Positions 1 through 7,796 of a stretch of DNA of 31,195 bases are shown here, one piece after another (the first letter of the stretch is position 1; every line of letters begins with the position of its first letter). Source of the stretch: an uncultured Alphaproteobacteria bacterium (GTDB taxonomy: Bacteria > Pseudomonadota > Alphaproteobacteria > RUG11792); contig CAUDEV010000003.1 in NCBI GenBank assembly GCA_958448685.1, positions 1 through 31,195 of the forward strand, given 5' to 3'. A program made the translations under genes and the position numbers. The notes under the pieces are model-generated. The model did no database searches, had not been told where the DNA came from, and saw only the letters and a program-made list of their open reading frames with translations.

Positions 1-7
1 TTGAGGT

Positions 8-293
8 TAAATTGAATATGTTTTGGAATACTATAGCAGAGTAACAACTTCATCTATAGCTCTCAAAACGGTTTGATGTTATAACTTTTCTTGCGAAAAG
101 TTGGTTTTGTCTTGTCAAAAATCAATCGAAGGCGGCTTCTGGATCGATTTTTGAAGATCTATTAAAAAAATCCGACCGCCAAAATTTAAATTTTTAACTC
201 GCGTTCTTTTTAACGCCTATTTTCAGTATATTTCTTGCCTTCTCATCATGTCAAAAAATAAATAGTCCCATAAAATTTTAGGAATTTTTCTTA
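8..293 (+). repeat. Dispersed structured repeat, copy 1 (blocks L and R)
   Basis: No gene is visible in 1-373. Block L (8-102) matches the reverse complement of 17364-17458 at about 93 of 95 positions with equal length. Block R (218-293) matches the reverse complement of 17161-17236, also with equal length (76 nt). The core between the blocks (103-217) does not match copy 2. Block L ends in a perfect 8-bp hairpin (83-90 with 95-102, loop ttgc). The core has a second long hairpin (116-123 with 146-153, plus inner GAAG/CTTC pairing). Both hairpins reappear with the same 33-nt offset in copy 3 near 30995-31064, with compensatory base changes. Function unknown; I see no transposase reading frame in it. 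The copy may extend to the left of the window. Confidence 0.85.
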
Positions 294-373
294 TCTAAAG
301 CAGAGGCATCTTATGAACCAATACATTTTATATTAAAATCTGGAATAAGTTTTAATTTTTTGCTAAAATAATC

Positions 374-403
374 TGGACTTTGGAAAAATGTATATGCTAC
401 AAT
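374..403 (+). promoter_or_regulatory. Likely promoter of tRNA-Trp / secE-nusG
   Basis: A -35-like TGGACT (374-379) lies 18 nt before a -10-like TACAAT (398-403). This would start transcription a few bases before the tRNA at 420. No separate promoter is evident between the tRNA and secE, so co-transcription is likely. Pattern-based inference. Confidence 0.5.
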
Positions 404-419
404 AAAATAGAATTATTCT

Positions 420-495
420 AGGAGTGTAGCTCAATTGGTAGAGTTCTGGTCTCCAAAACCAGCGGTTGGGGGTTCGATTCCCTCCGCTCCTGCCA
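420..495 (+). tRNA. trnW: tRNA-Trp (CCA anticodon)
   Basis: A complete cloverleaf: the seven-base acceptor arm AGGAGTG pairs with CGCTCCT (one G-U), the anticodon stem CTGGT/ACCAG encloses loop CTCCAAA with anticodon CCA, the T loop is TTCGATT, and the 3' CCA is encoded. It sits 27 nt before secE. A tRNA-Trp next to secE-nusG is a common bacterial arrangement and suggests a tRNA-mRNA joint transcript. Confidence 0.97.
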
Positions 496-522
496 ATTTA
501 ATTTGTTTTTGAAGGGATGGAA

Positions 523-726
523 ATGAGTTCGAAATCAGGTATAGGAAAGCTTTTCTCGTTTATAAGTGATGTCAGATCTGAAATTGATAAAGTAACTTGG
601 CCATCTCGAAAAGAAGTAGTTATCACAACTGTTATAGTTTTTATTATAGCTTTACTCGCTTCATTGTTTTTTGCTTTGGTTGATACCGCTTGGTACAAAA
701 TAATTCATACGATAATTGGGAAATAA
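523..726 (+). CDS. secE: Preprotein translocase subunit SecE
   Basis: Small single-span subunit of the SecYEG channel in the inner membrane. The 67-residue protein has the family pattern: a short amphipathic N-terminal helix, the conserved stretch DKVTWPSRKEV at the membrane boundary, then one hydrophobic helix (IVFIIALLASLFFALVD) and a short tail. I choose ATG 523 rather than the in-frame ATG 517. GAAGGG at 511-516 is six bases from 523 but abuts 517. The length is that of the short single-span SecE of most bacteria, unlike the three-span E. coli form. nusG follows 3 nt later, the usual partner order. Confidence 0.95.
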   Translation: MSSKSGIGKLFSFISDVRSEIDKVTWPSRKEVVITTVIVFIIALLASLFFALVDTAWYKIIHTIIGK

Positions 727-729
727 AAA

Positions 730-1269
730 ATGTCAGTACAAAAATCTCGTTGGTATATTGTTCATGTTTATTCTGGTTCTGAGAACAGAGTAGCTCAGTT
801 AATAAAAGAAAAAGCAGAAAAAAAAGGTTTTTCAAAAGAAATAGAACAGGTTTTGGTTCCCTCTGAAGAAGTTATTGAAATAAAAGGCGGAGAAAAAGTA
901 AATACAGATAAAAAGTATTTTCCTGGTTATGTTTTAGTAAAAATGCTTATGACAGATGAAACATGGCATTTAGTTCGAACAGTTCCGAGAGTTTCAGGGT
1001 TTTTAGGAGTAAAAGGGAAACCAACTCCTGTGAGTGAAACAGAAGTTAAGAGAATTTTAGAACAAATCAAGGAATCAGCAGAAGCACCTCGCACTACTAT
1101 TAATTATGAGATTGGAGACCAGGTCAGAATTATTGACGGTCCATTTGCTTCTTTTTCAGGATTTGTTGAAGAAATTGAAGATGATAAACAAAAACTTAAA
1201 GTTTCTGTTATGATCTTCGGTAGGGCTACTCCGGTTGCTTTGGAGTATACCCAGGTTGAAAGAGTATAG
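730..1269 (+). CDS. nusG: Transcription termination/antitermination factor NusG
   Basis: NusG binds the clamp of RNA polymerase, suppresses pausing and couples it to Rho or to ribosomal protein S10. The 179-residue protein has the complete two-domain plan: an N-terminal NGN domain (from WYIVHVYSGSEN through the YFPGYVLVKM and VSGFLG motifs, residues about 9-115) and a C-terminal KOW domain (GDQVRIIDGPFASFSG, about 128-145, ending in the RATPVALEYTQVERV strand). Length is normal for proteobacteria (E. coli 181). It follows secE by 3 nt and precedes rplK by 58 nt, the standard cluster. No anomalies seen. Confidence 0.97.
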   Translation: MSVQKSRWYIVHVYSGSENRVAQLIKEKAEKKGFSKEIEQVLVPSEEVIEIKGGEKVNTDKKYFPGYVLVKMLMTDETWHLVRTVPRVSGFLGVKGKPTPVSETEVKRILEQIKESAEAPRTTINYEIGDQVRIIDGPFASFSGFVEEIEDDKQKLKVSVMIFGRATPVALEYTQVERV

Positions 1270-1327
1270 TTGTGGGAGATTTAGTCATTTTGATTGATAG
1301 AACCACAATATTTTTAGGAGAATAAAA

Positions 1328-1762
1328 ATGGCAAAAAAAGTTGTTGGCTATGTTAAGCTGCAAATACCGGCCGGTAAGGCAAATCCTTCGCCTCCAATTG
1401 GTCCTGCATTGGCGCAAAAAGGATTGAATATTATGGAATTTTGTAAGGCGTTTAATGCAAAAACTCAACAAATGGAACCAGGAATGCCGATTCCAGTTGT
1501 AATAACCGCTTTCGCCGATAAAAGCTTTACATTCGTTATGAAAACGCCTCCTGTGACTTATTATATTAAAAAAGCAGCAAAGATCACTAGTGGATCCCAA
1601 AAGACTGGGATTACAGCTCCTGTTGCGAAGATTACTATGTCTCAGGTTGAGGAAATCGCAAAACAAAAGATGCAAGACTTAAATGCAAATACTATAGAAG
1701 CTGCAAGCCAGATGATTATTGGTTCTGCAAAATCTATGGGTGTTGTAGTTGTGGAGGGATAA
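1328..1762 (+). CDS. rplK: 50S ribosomal protein L11
   Basis: L11 forms the base of the L7/L12 stalk and the GTPase-associated centre on 23S rRNA. The 144-residue protein has the N-terminal signature with the proline-rich switch (PAGKANPSPPIGPALAQKG, about residues 14-32) that thiostrepton-class antibiotics contact, and the C-terminal RNA-binding domain ending in AKSMGVVVVEG. A good Shine-Dalgarno AGGAG (1316-1320) stands 7 nt before the ATG. It is translationally close to rplA: the rplA ribosome-binding site lies in the last codons of rplK and the start is 4 nt past the stop. Confidence 0.98.
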   Translation: MAKKVVGYVKLQIPAGKANPSPPIGPALAQKGLNIMEFCKAFNAKTQQMEPGMPIPVVITAFADKSFTFVMKTPPVTYYIKKAAKITSGSQKTGITAPVAKITMSQVEEIAKQKMQDLNANTIEAASQMIIGSAKSMGVVVVEG

Positions 1763-1766
1763 GATT

Positions 1767-2450
1767 ATGGCACATTTAAGTAAACGTATTAAGAATATCA
1801 GAAAAGACTTAGATTTGAGCAAAGTTTATTCATTAAAGGAAGCTATAGAACTTGTGAAGAAGTCTGCAAACGCAAAATTTGATGAGACAATCGATATTAG
1901 TATTATGCTTGGGATCGATGGTTCAAAACAAGATCAAGCAGTGAGAAACGTTGTGAATCTTCCGAACGGTACTGGAAAAACTTATCGGGTTGCTGTTTTT
2001 GCAAAAGATCAGAAAGCAGAAGAGGCAAAGAAGGCCGGAGCAGAAGTCATTGGTGGAGAAGAGTTGGTTCAAATGATTCAAAAAGGTGATATGCCATTTG
2101 ATCGTTGTATTGCAACCCCTGATATGATGGCTTTGGTTGGAAGAGTAGGGAAAATTCTTGGACCGAAAGGACTTATGCCTAACCCAAAACTTGGAACTGT
2201 TACTATGGATTTGGCTACAGCTATTAAAAATATTAAAGGTGGTCAAGTTGAATATCGTTCTGAGAAAAATGGTATAATCCATGCCGGAATCGGGAAAGCA
2301 AGTTTTAGTGATGATGCTATTGCAGAAAATATAAAAGCATTAATAGACGCAGTTGTTAAATCAAAACCTGTTGGAGCAAAAGGTAATTATCTGAAGAAAA
2401 TGACTTTGAGTTCAACTATGGGAATTGGTGTGACATTTGTGTTAGACTAA
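1767..2450 (+). CDS. rplA: 50S ribosomal protein L1
   Basis: L1 makes the mobile L1 stalk that guides E-site tRNA release. In many bacteria it represses its own rplK-rplA mRNA. The 227-residue protein carries the family landmarks: the N-terminal ISIMLGIDGSKQDQAVR region, the central GRVGKILGPKGLMPNPKLGT signature (about residues 128-147), and the C-terminal KGNYLKKMTLSSTMGIG segment. Start is ATG 1767 with GGAGGG (1753-1758) upstream. A longer reading from TTG 1749 would add six residues that do not belong to the family, so I reject it. An L1-binding operator in the mRNA was not identified. Confidence 0.97.
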   Translation: MAHLSKRIKNIRKDLDLSKVYSLKEAIELVKKSANAKFDETIDISIMLGIDGSKQDQAVRNVVNLPNGTGKTYRVAVFAKDQKAEEAKKAGAEVIGGEELVQMIQKGDMPFDRCIATPDMMALVGRVGKILGPKGLMPNPKLGTVTMDLATAIKNIKGGQVEYRSEKNGIIHAGIGKASFSDDAIAENIKALIDAVVKSKPVGAKGNYLKKMTLSSTMGIGVTFVLD

Positions 2451-2459
2451 GAAGAGTTT

Positions 2460-2592
2460 TGCAGATGGAGATAACTCGTCTGCAGAAATAGCGTTCAATT
2501 ATGGACGTTGTCGAAGACTGTGGGTTCTGGAAAGAATAATGGTTTGATAACCGCCTGCAATAGACAGAAGTAGTATTTTGTACTCCTTCTGT
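2460..2592 (+). promoter_or_regulatory. L10-type leader of rplJL (autoregulatory mRNA structure)
   Basis: The 170 nt between rplA and rplJ is unusually long for this operon and is rich in hairpins. One stem pairs TGCAGA (2460-2465) with TCTGCA (2479-2484). Another pairs ACAGAAG-t-AGTA (2564-2575) with TACT-c-CTTCTGT (2581-2592), just upstream of the rplJ ribosome-binding site GAGGAGA (2604-2610). In many bacteria the L10-L12 complex binds a kink-turn leader at this place to repress rplJL translation. Position and stem content support that; I could not verify the kink-turn bases by eye. Confidence 0.6.
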
Positions 2593-2620
2593 GTGGTTTA
2601 TGTGAGGAGAAAGAAAAAGT

Positions 2621-3124
2621 ATGTTAAGACAAGAAAAAGAGTCTTTCGTATCACATATTCGTGAGGAGTTGACGAATTCGTCAATAGTTATAGCTGTTAA
2701 TAGAAGTTCTGGTATAACTGTTGAAGAAATTACAAAACTTCGCAAGGATATGCACAAAGCGGAAGCAAGTTTTAAAATTCTTAAGAATACGTTAGCTCGC
2801 ATAGCAATAAAGGATTCAGCTTTAGATTCAATAGAGAAATATCTTGAAGGGCCAACTGGTTTGGCTTATTCAAATAATCCTGTTGGATTGGCAAAGGCAA
2901 TTTCTGAATTTGCAAAAGCAAATGAGAAGTTGACGATTTTAGGTGGAGTCATGGATGGGAAGGCTATTTCCGTTAATACAATTAACGAATTGGCATCACT
3001 TCCATCAATGGATGAACTTCGTGCTAAAATTATCGGCCTTCTTACAGCTGCTGCTTCGAAAATTGTCAGAACGGTTAAAGAACCGTCAGCAAGAGTTGCA
3101 AGAGTTATTGCTGCAAAGAGTTAA
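2621..3124 (+). CDS. rplJ: 50S ribosomal protein L10
   Basis: L10 anchors the L7/L12 dimers to the ribosomal stalk. The 167-residue product begins MLRQEKESFVSHIREEL and contains the conserved RNA-binding half (ITKLRKDMHKAEASFKILKNTLARIA, read in two parts at about residues 38-63) and the GPTGLAYSNNPVGLAKAI region, followed by a C-terminal helix (about 140-165) that carries the L7/L12 binding sites. Length is typical for alphaproteobacteria. ATG 2621 has GAGGAGA 10 nt upstream. Probably controlled with rplL through the leader described at 2460-2592. Confidence 0.97.
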   Translation: MLRQEKESFVSHIREELTNSSIVIAVNRSSGITVEEITKLRKDMHKAEASFKILKNTLARIAIKDSALDSIEKYLEGPTGLAYSNNPVGLAKAISEFAKANEKLTILGGVMDGKAISVNTINELASLPSMDELRAKIIGLLTAAASKIVRTVKEPSARVARVIAAKS

Positions 3125-3163
3125 TTTAAAATTTAATTATATTATTTATAAAGGAGTATAAAA

Positions 3164-3538
3164 ATGGCAGATTTAGCAAAAATCGTAGAAGAATTATCAA
3201 GTTTAACAGTCTTGGAAGCTGCAGAGCTTTCTAAAATGCTGGAAGAGAAGTGGGGTGTTAGCGCAGCTGCTGCAGTGGCTGTTGCTGCTGGTCCTGCTGC
3301 TTCGGGAGCTGCTGCTGAAGAAAAAACAGAATTTGATGTTGAATTAACAGAAGCTGGAGCTAATAAGATTAATGTGATCAAGGAAGTCCGTGCAATTGTT
3401 CCTGAACTTGGCTTAAAAGAAGCAAAGGAACTTGTTGAAGGGGCTCCAAAAGTTTTGAAATCCGGAGTTTCAAAAGAAGATGCGGATAAATTCAAAAAGC
3501 AATTAGAAGCAGCTGGAGCAAAAGTAACAATTAAATAA
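3164..3538 (+). CDS. rplL: 50S ribosomal protein L7/L12
   Basis: Stalk protein that recruits and activates translational GTPases; several copies bind each L10. The 124-residue protein shows an N-terminal dimerization helix pair (ADLAKIVEELSSLTVLEAAEL), an Ala-rich flexible hinge (about residues 36-52) and the C-terminal factor-binding domain with KINVIKEVRAIVPELGLKEAK and LVEGAPK. An AAGGAG-type ribosome-binding site at 3151-3156 lies 7 nt before the ATG. Followed by the hairpin at 3552-3570 before rpoB. Confidence 0.98.
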   Translation: MADLAKIVEELSSLTVLEAAELSKMLEEKWGVSAAAAVAVAAGPAASGAAAEEKTEFDVELTEAGANKINVIKEVRAIVPELGLKEAKELVEGAPKVLKSGVSKEDADKFKKQLEAAGAKVTIK

Positions 3539-3551
3539 TTTGTTCTTTATA

Positions 3552-3580
3552 GAGGCGGATTTTCCGCCTCAAGATTTTGT
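3552..3580 (+). terminator. Attenuator-like hairpin between rplL and rpoB
   Basis: A perfect 7-bp GC-rich stem, GAGGCGG (3552-3558) with CCGCCTC (3564-3570), loop ATTTT, followed by AAGATTTTGTTTT. The T run is interrupted, which fits partial termination. In other bacteria an attenuator here lowers rpoBC expression relative to the ribosomal protein genes. Confidence 0.7.
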
Positions 3581-3610
3581 TTTACAGTTGTTTTAGAAGG
3601 TTTTTATATC

Positions 3611-6600
3611 ATGATCAGATCGTATACAGGGCGCAAACGTTTTCGTAAATCTTTTGGAAGAGTTAAGGAAAAAACTCAATTACCTAATTTAATTTCCCTA
3701 CAAAAAAGTTCTTTTGATGCATTTTTGCAATATGGAGTTCCTCAAGATAGGATGGAAAATACAGGACTTTTTGAAATATTTAATTCATTTTTTCCTGTAA
3801 AAGATAACGCTGGAAAAGCACAATTGGAATTTTGTGGATATTCTTTTGATGATCCAAAATATACAGAAATAGAATGTCGTCAACGAGGAGGGACATATTC
3901 TGCGGCTATCAGAGGTAAATTTAGGTTAATTATCTGGGATATAGATCAAGATACGGGAGCTCGTGATATTAAAGATATTAAAGAACAAGATGTTTATCTT
4001 GGTGACGTTCCATTGATGACAGACAGAGGGACATTTATATTTAATGGAATTGAAAGGGTTATTGTTTCTCAAACTCATAGAAGTCCTGGTGTTTTCATTG
4101 ATCACGATCAAGGAAAAACACACACATCTGGGAAACTTTTATTTGCAGCAAGAATTATTCCATATCGCGGATCTTGGATAGACTTTGAATTCGATTATAG
4201 AGACGTTCTTTATGTCAGAGTTGACAGACGAAGGAAAGTTTTGGCGTCAACGTTTTTCATGTGTCTTGAAAGTAAAGAAACTGAAGAATACAGGAGAAGT
4301 TTGAAACCAGGAGAGGAAATACCAGAACAATATGTCACAGGAATGTCTAAAGAAGAAATTTTGAATTCTTTTTACGACTCTGTTGAATATAAAAAACAAA
4401 AAGACGGTTGGTCTGTGCCGTTTAATAAAGATCATTTAAAAGGAAAAAGAATTGAAAAAGATCTGATTGATGCGAAAACAAAAGAAATCATTGTAAAAGC
4501 CGGAGAAAAATTGCCCCCACGACTTTTAAATCAATTGGAAAATAACGGCTTAAAAGAAATATTAGTTTCAGAAAATGATATAATCGGAAAATATGTCGCT
4601 AAAGAATTGATTAATGAACAAACCGGTGAGATATATTTTGAGGCTGGAGAAGAAATTACTGAAGAATCTATCGAAAAGATAAAAAATATTGGTTTAAAAA
4701 AAATCGATATCTTATCCGTTGATAGTGCAAATGCATATATGCTGAATACTTTCTCATATTCAAAATGTGTCAGCAGGGAAGATGCGTTTATTGAATTGTA
4801 TAGATCATTGATTCCTGGAGAACCGCCAACTGTTTCAGGTGGTGAGGAGCTCTTGAAGAATACATTATTCGATCCTGAAAGATATGATTTATCTGCTGTT
4901 GGACGCGCGAAAATAAATGATCGTTTGGGTATAGATACTCCAGATAATGTGAGGATTTTGCAAAAACGAGACTTGATAAAAATAGTAAAATTACTGTTTG
5001 CTGTCAAAGACGGAAAAGGCGAAGTTGATGATATCGATAATTTAGGGAACAGAAGAATTAGGTCTGTTGGTGAATTGATAGAAAATCAATGCAGGCTTGG
5101 TATGCTTCGAGTTGAAAGAATGATTCGTGAAAAATTGGCAACAACAGATATTGATAACTATATTCCAAGTGATTTGATCAATTCAAAACCTCTTATCACC
5201 TCTATAAAGGATTTCTTTGTTTCTTCACAATTATCTCAATTTATGGATCAAACTAATCCGCTTTCTGAGGTTACTCACAAGAGGAGGCTTTCAGCATTAG
5301 GACCTGGAGGTTTGTCCAGGGAGAGAGCTGGATTTGAAGTTCGTGACGTTCATCCAACTCATTATTCAAGATTATGTCCGATTGAAACACCAGAAGGACA
5401 AAATATTGGTTTGATTAACTCTCTTGCTTCTTATGCAAAAATAAATAAATATGGTTTTATAGAAGCTCCTTATAAAAAGGTTATAGACGGGAAAGTTAGC
5501 GATGAAATAGTTTATTTAACTGCAACTGAAGAGGCAAAATACGTTGTGGCTCAAGCTGGCGTATCCAAAGATAAAGATGGGAAAATTATTGATGATCTTG
5601 TGATAGCAAGAAAAGCCGGAGAAGTTGGATTGTTTCCAAAATCAGAAATTTCCTTCACTGATGTATCACCAAAACAAGTTGTTTCTGTTGCAGCTTCACT
5701 TATTCCTTTTTTGGAAAATGACGATGCAAGCCGTGCATTAATGGGATCAAACATGCAAAGACAAGCTGTGCCTTTACTCAGATCTGAGGCGCCTCTTGTT
5801 GGAACAGGAATGGAAGCAGTTATTGCGAAAGATTCTGGAGCATCTGTTGTTGCAAAACGAGGTGGGGTTGTTGATCACGTTGATGCAAATAGGATAGTTA
5901 TAAGAGTCACTGACGAAGAAAATGCTGGTGCTGATATTTATAATTTATCCAAGTTTCAATGCTCCAATATGGGAACGTGTATTAACCAAAAGCCTTTAGT
6001 TAGAAATGGAGATGTTATAGAAGCTGGAGATATTATAGCAGATGGTCCTTCAATAGATAATGGAGAATTAGCTCTTGGAAGAAATCTCCTTGTTGGATTT
6101 ATGTCTTGGAATGGATATAGCTTTGAAGACTCGATAGTTTTGTCCGAAAGAATGGTAAAAGATGATGTGTTGACGTCTATCCATATTGAGAGCTTTGAAA
6201 TAGCGGCAAGAGACACAAAACTTGGAAATGAAGAAATTACGCGAGATATTCCTAATATTGCAGAAGAATCGCTGAGAAATCTTGACGAGTCTGGAATAGT
6301 TTATGTCGGAGCTGAAGTAAATCCTGGAGATATATTAGTTGGAAAGGTAACTCCGAAAGGAGAAACTCCAATGACTCCTGAAGAAAAGTTGTTGAGGGCT
6401 ATATTTGGAGAGAAATCTGCGGATGTGAAAGACAGCTCTTTCAGAGTTCCTCCTGGAATTTCTGGAACCGTTGTTGAAGTCAGAGTTCTTATGAGAAAAG
6501 GCGTTGAAAAAGATGAGAGAACCATAGCTATCGAAAGACAATTGATTGATAACTTTGCAAAAGATCGTGATACTGAAAAAAGAATTTTAGAACAGACTTA

Positions 6601-7783
6601 TTTCAGACATATCTATGACAGAATTCTTGGAGAAACACTTGTTTCAGGCCTCCAGGGGTATACTGAGGGAGATACGATAGTTAATAATATGATTGATGAT
6701 CTTTCATTTTATCAAATTAAAAATATTGTTGTGAAAAATTCAAAAGTTCAAAAGGCAATAACAAAACTTGTGAATCAGGTTGAAGAAAAGTTTGCAAAGA
6801 TTCAAAAGAATTTTGAAGAGAGTGTTTATAAACTTCGAAAGGGTGATGATTTACCTGCTGGGGTTTTGAAATTAGTGAAAGTTTTCGTCGCAAATAAAAG
6901 GAAAATTCAACCAGGGGATAAAATGGCAGGACGTCATGGTAACAAAGGTGTTGTTTCGAGAATATTACCTGTTGAGGATATGCCATATTTAGAAGATGGG
7001 ACTCCATTGGATATTGTTTTAAATCCTTTAGGCCTTCCTTCAAGAATGAATGTTGGGCAAATATTGGAAACGCATTTAGGTGCGGCTGCTCATGGATTAG
7101 GTGTGCAAATTCAGAAAATGTTGGATGAATACCGAAAGAATGAAGCAACATTGGAAGATTTGAAAGACAAAGTAATCAGTATATATTCTGATCCTGATGA
7201 TATTAAAGATATAAAAGCCCTTAATGATGATGAGTTTATAGAATTAGCCGAAAATTTGGAGAATGGTGTTCCTGTTGCAAGTCCTGTTTTTGATGGTGCA
7301 AAACTTGAAGATATTGAATCTCATTTGGAAAAAGCAGGATTAGATAAATCTGGACAAGTGACATTATATGACGGAAGAACAGGAGAACCATTTGATAGGA
7401 AGATTACAGTCGGTTATAAATACATGTTGAAACTACATCATTTGGTTGATGATAAAATCCATGCAAGGTCTGTTGGTCCATATAGCTTGATTACTCAGCA
7501 GCCATTGGGTGGTAAAGCTCAATTTGGAGGACAGAGATTTGGAGAAATGGAAGTCTGGGCACTTGAAGGATATGGTGCAGCACATGTTCTTCGCGAGATG
7601 CTGACTGTGAAATCTGATGATGTTAAAGGAAGAACAGGAATATACGAATCAATTGTGAAGGGAGAAAATGATGTTGATCCTGGTATTCCTGAATCATTTA
7701 ATGTTTTAGTAAAAGAATTGAAATCTTTGGCTTTGAATGTTTCATTTGAAAACAGCGCTGATTTAAAGAAAAAGGACATATAG
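3611..7783 (+). CDS. rpoB: DNA-directed RNA polymerase subunit beta
   Basis: Catalytic subunit that forms one side of the active cleft. At 1390 residues it is a full alphaproteobacterial RpoB (E. coli 1342). Landmarks in order: the N-terminal lobe with GGTYSAAIRG and RSPGVFIDHD; the rifampicin region at about residues 538-580 (SQLSQFMDQTNPLSEVTHKR, then LSALGPGGLSRERAGFEVRD); PIETPEGQNIGLI; the GDKMAGRHGNKGVVSRILP segment near 1100; and the C-terminal QFGGQRFGEMEVWALEGYGA clamp-connecting region near 1300. The positions matching E. coli D516, H526 and S531 are wild-type, so classical rifampicin resistance is not indicated; N518 is Thr here. ATG 3611 has AGAAGG 10 nt upstream. rpoC follows 13 nt after the stop. 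Confidence 0.99.
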   Translation: MIRSYTGRKRFRKSFGRVKEKTQLPNLISLQKSSFDAFLQYGVPQDRMENTGLFEIFNSFFPVKDNAGKAQLEFCGYSFDDPKYTEIECRQRGGTYSAAIRGKFRLIIWDIDQDTGARDIKDIKEQDVYLGDVPLMTDRGTFIFNGIERVIVSQTHRSPGVFIDHDQGKTHTSGKLLFAARIIPYRGSWIDFEFDYRDVLYVRVDRRRKVLASTFFMCLESKETEEYRRSLKPGEEIPEQYVTGMSKEEILNSFYDSVEYKKQKDGWSVPFNKDHLKGKRIEKDLIDAKTKEIIVKAGEKLPPRLLNQLENNGLKEILVSENDIIGKYVAKELINEQTGEIYFEAGEEITEESIEKIKNIGLKKIDILSVDSANAYMLNTFSYSKCVSREDAFIELYRSLIPGEPPTVSGGEELLKNTLFDPERYDLSAVGRAKINDRLGIDTPDNVRILQKRDLIKIVKLLFAVKDGKGEVDDIDNLGNRRIRSVGELIENQCRLGMLRVERMIREKLATTDIDNYIPSDLINSKPLITSIKDFFVSSQLSQFMDQTNPLSEVTHKRRLSALGPGGLSRERAGFEVRDVHPTHYSRLCPIETPEGQNIGLINSLASYAKINKYGFIEAPYKKVIDGKVSDEIVYLTATEEAKYVVAQAGVSKDKDGKIIDDLVIARKAGEVGLFPKSEISFTDVSPKQVVSVAASLIPFLENDDASRALMGSNMQRQAVPLLRSEAPLVGTGMEAVIAKDSGASVVAKRGGVVDHVDANRIVIRVTDEENAGADIYNLSKFQCSNMGTCINQKPLVRNGDVIEAGDIIADGPSIDNGELALGRNLLVGFMSWNGYSFEDSIVLSERMVKDDVLTSIHIESFEIAARDTKLGNEEITRDIPNIAEESLRNLDESGIVYVGAEVNPGDILVGKVTPKGETPMTPEEKLLRAIFGEKSADVKDSSFRVPPGISGTVVEVRVLMRKGVEKDERTIAIERQLIDNFAKDRDTEKRILEQTYFRHIYDRILGETLVSGLQGYTEGDTIVNNMIDDLSFYQIKNIVVKNSKVQKAITKLVNQVEEKFAKIQKNFEESVYKLRKGDDLPAGVLKLVKVFVANKRKIQPGDKMAGRHGNKGVVSRILPVEDMPYLEDGTPLDIVLNPLGLPSRMNVGQILETHLGAAAHGLGVQIQKMLDEYRKNEATLEDLKDKVISIYSDPDDIKDIKALNDDEFIELAENLENGVPVASPVFDGAKLEDIESHLEKAGLDKSGQVTLYDGRTGEPFDRKITVGYKYMLKLHHLVDDKIHARSVGPYSLITQQPLGGKAQFGGQRFGEMEVWALEGYGAAHVLREMLTVKSDDVKGRTGIYESIVKGENDVDPGIPESFNVLVKELKSLALNVSFENSADLKKKDI

Positions 7784-7796
7784 GAGTTTGTTGAAT

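Noticed and set aside
6717..7151. Long minus-strand ORFs inside rpoB and rpoC
   Set aside because: They are antisense shadows of conserved polymerase coding sequence.
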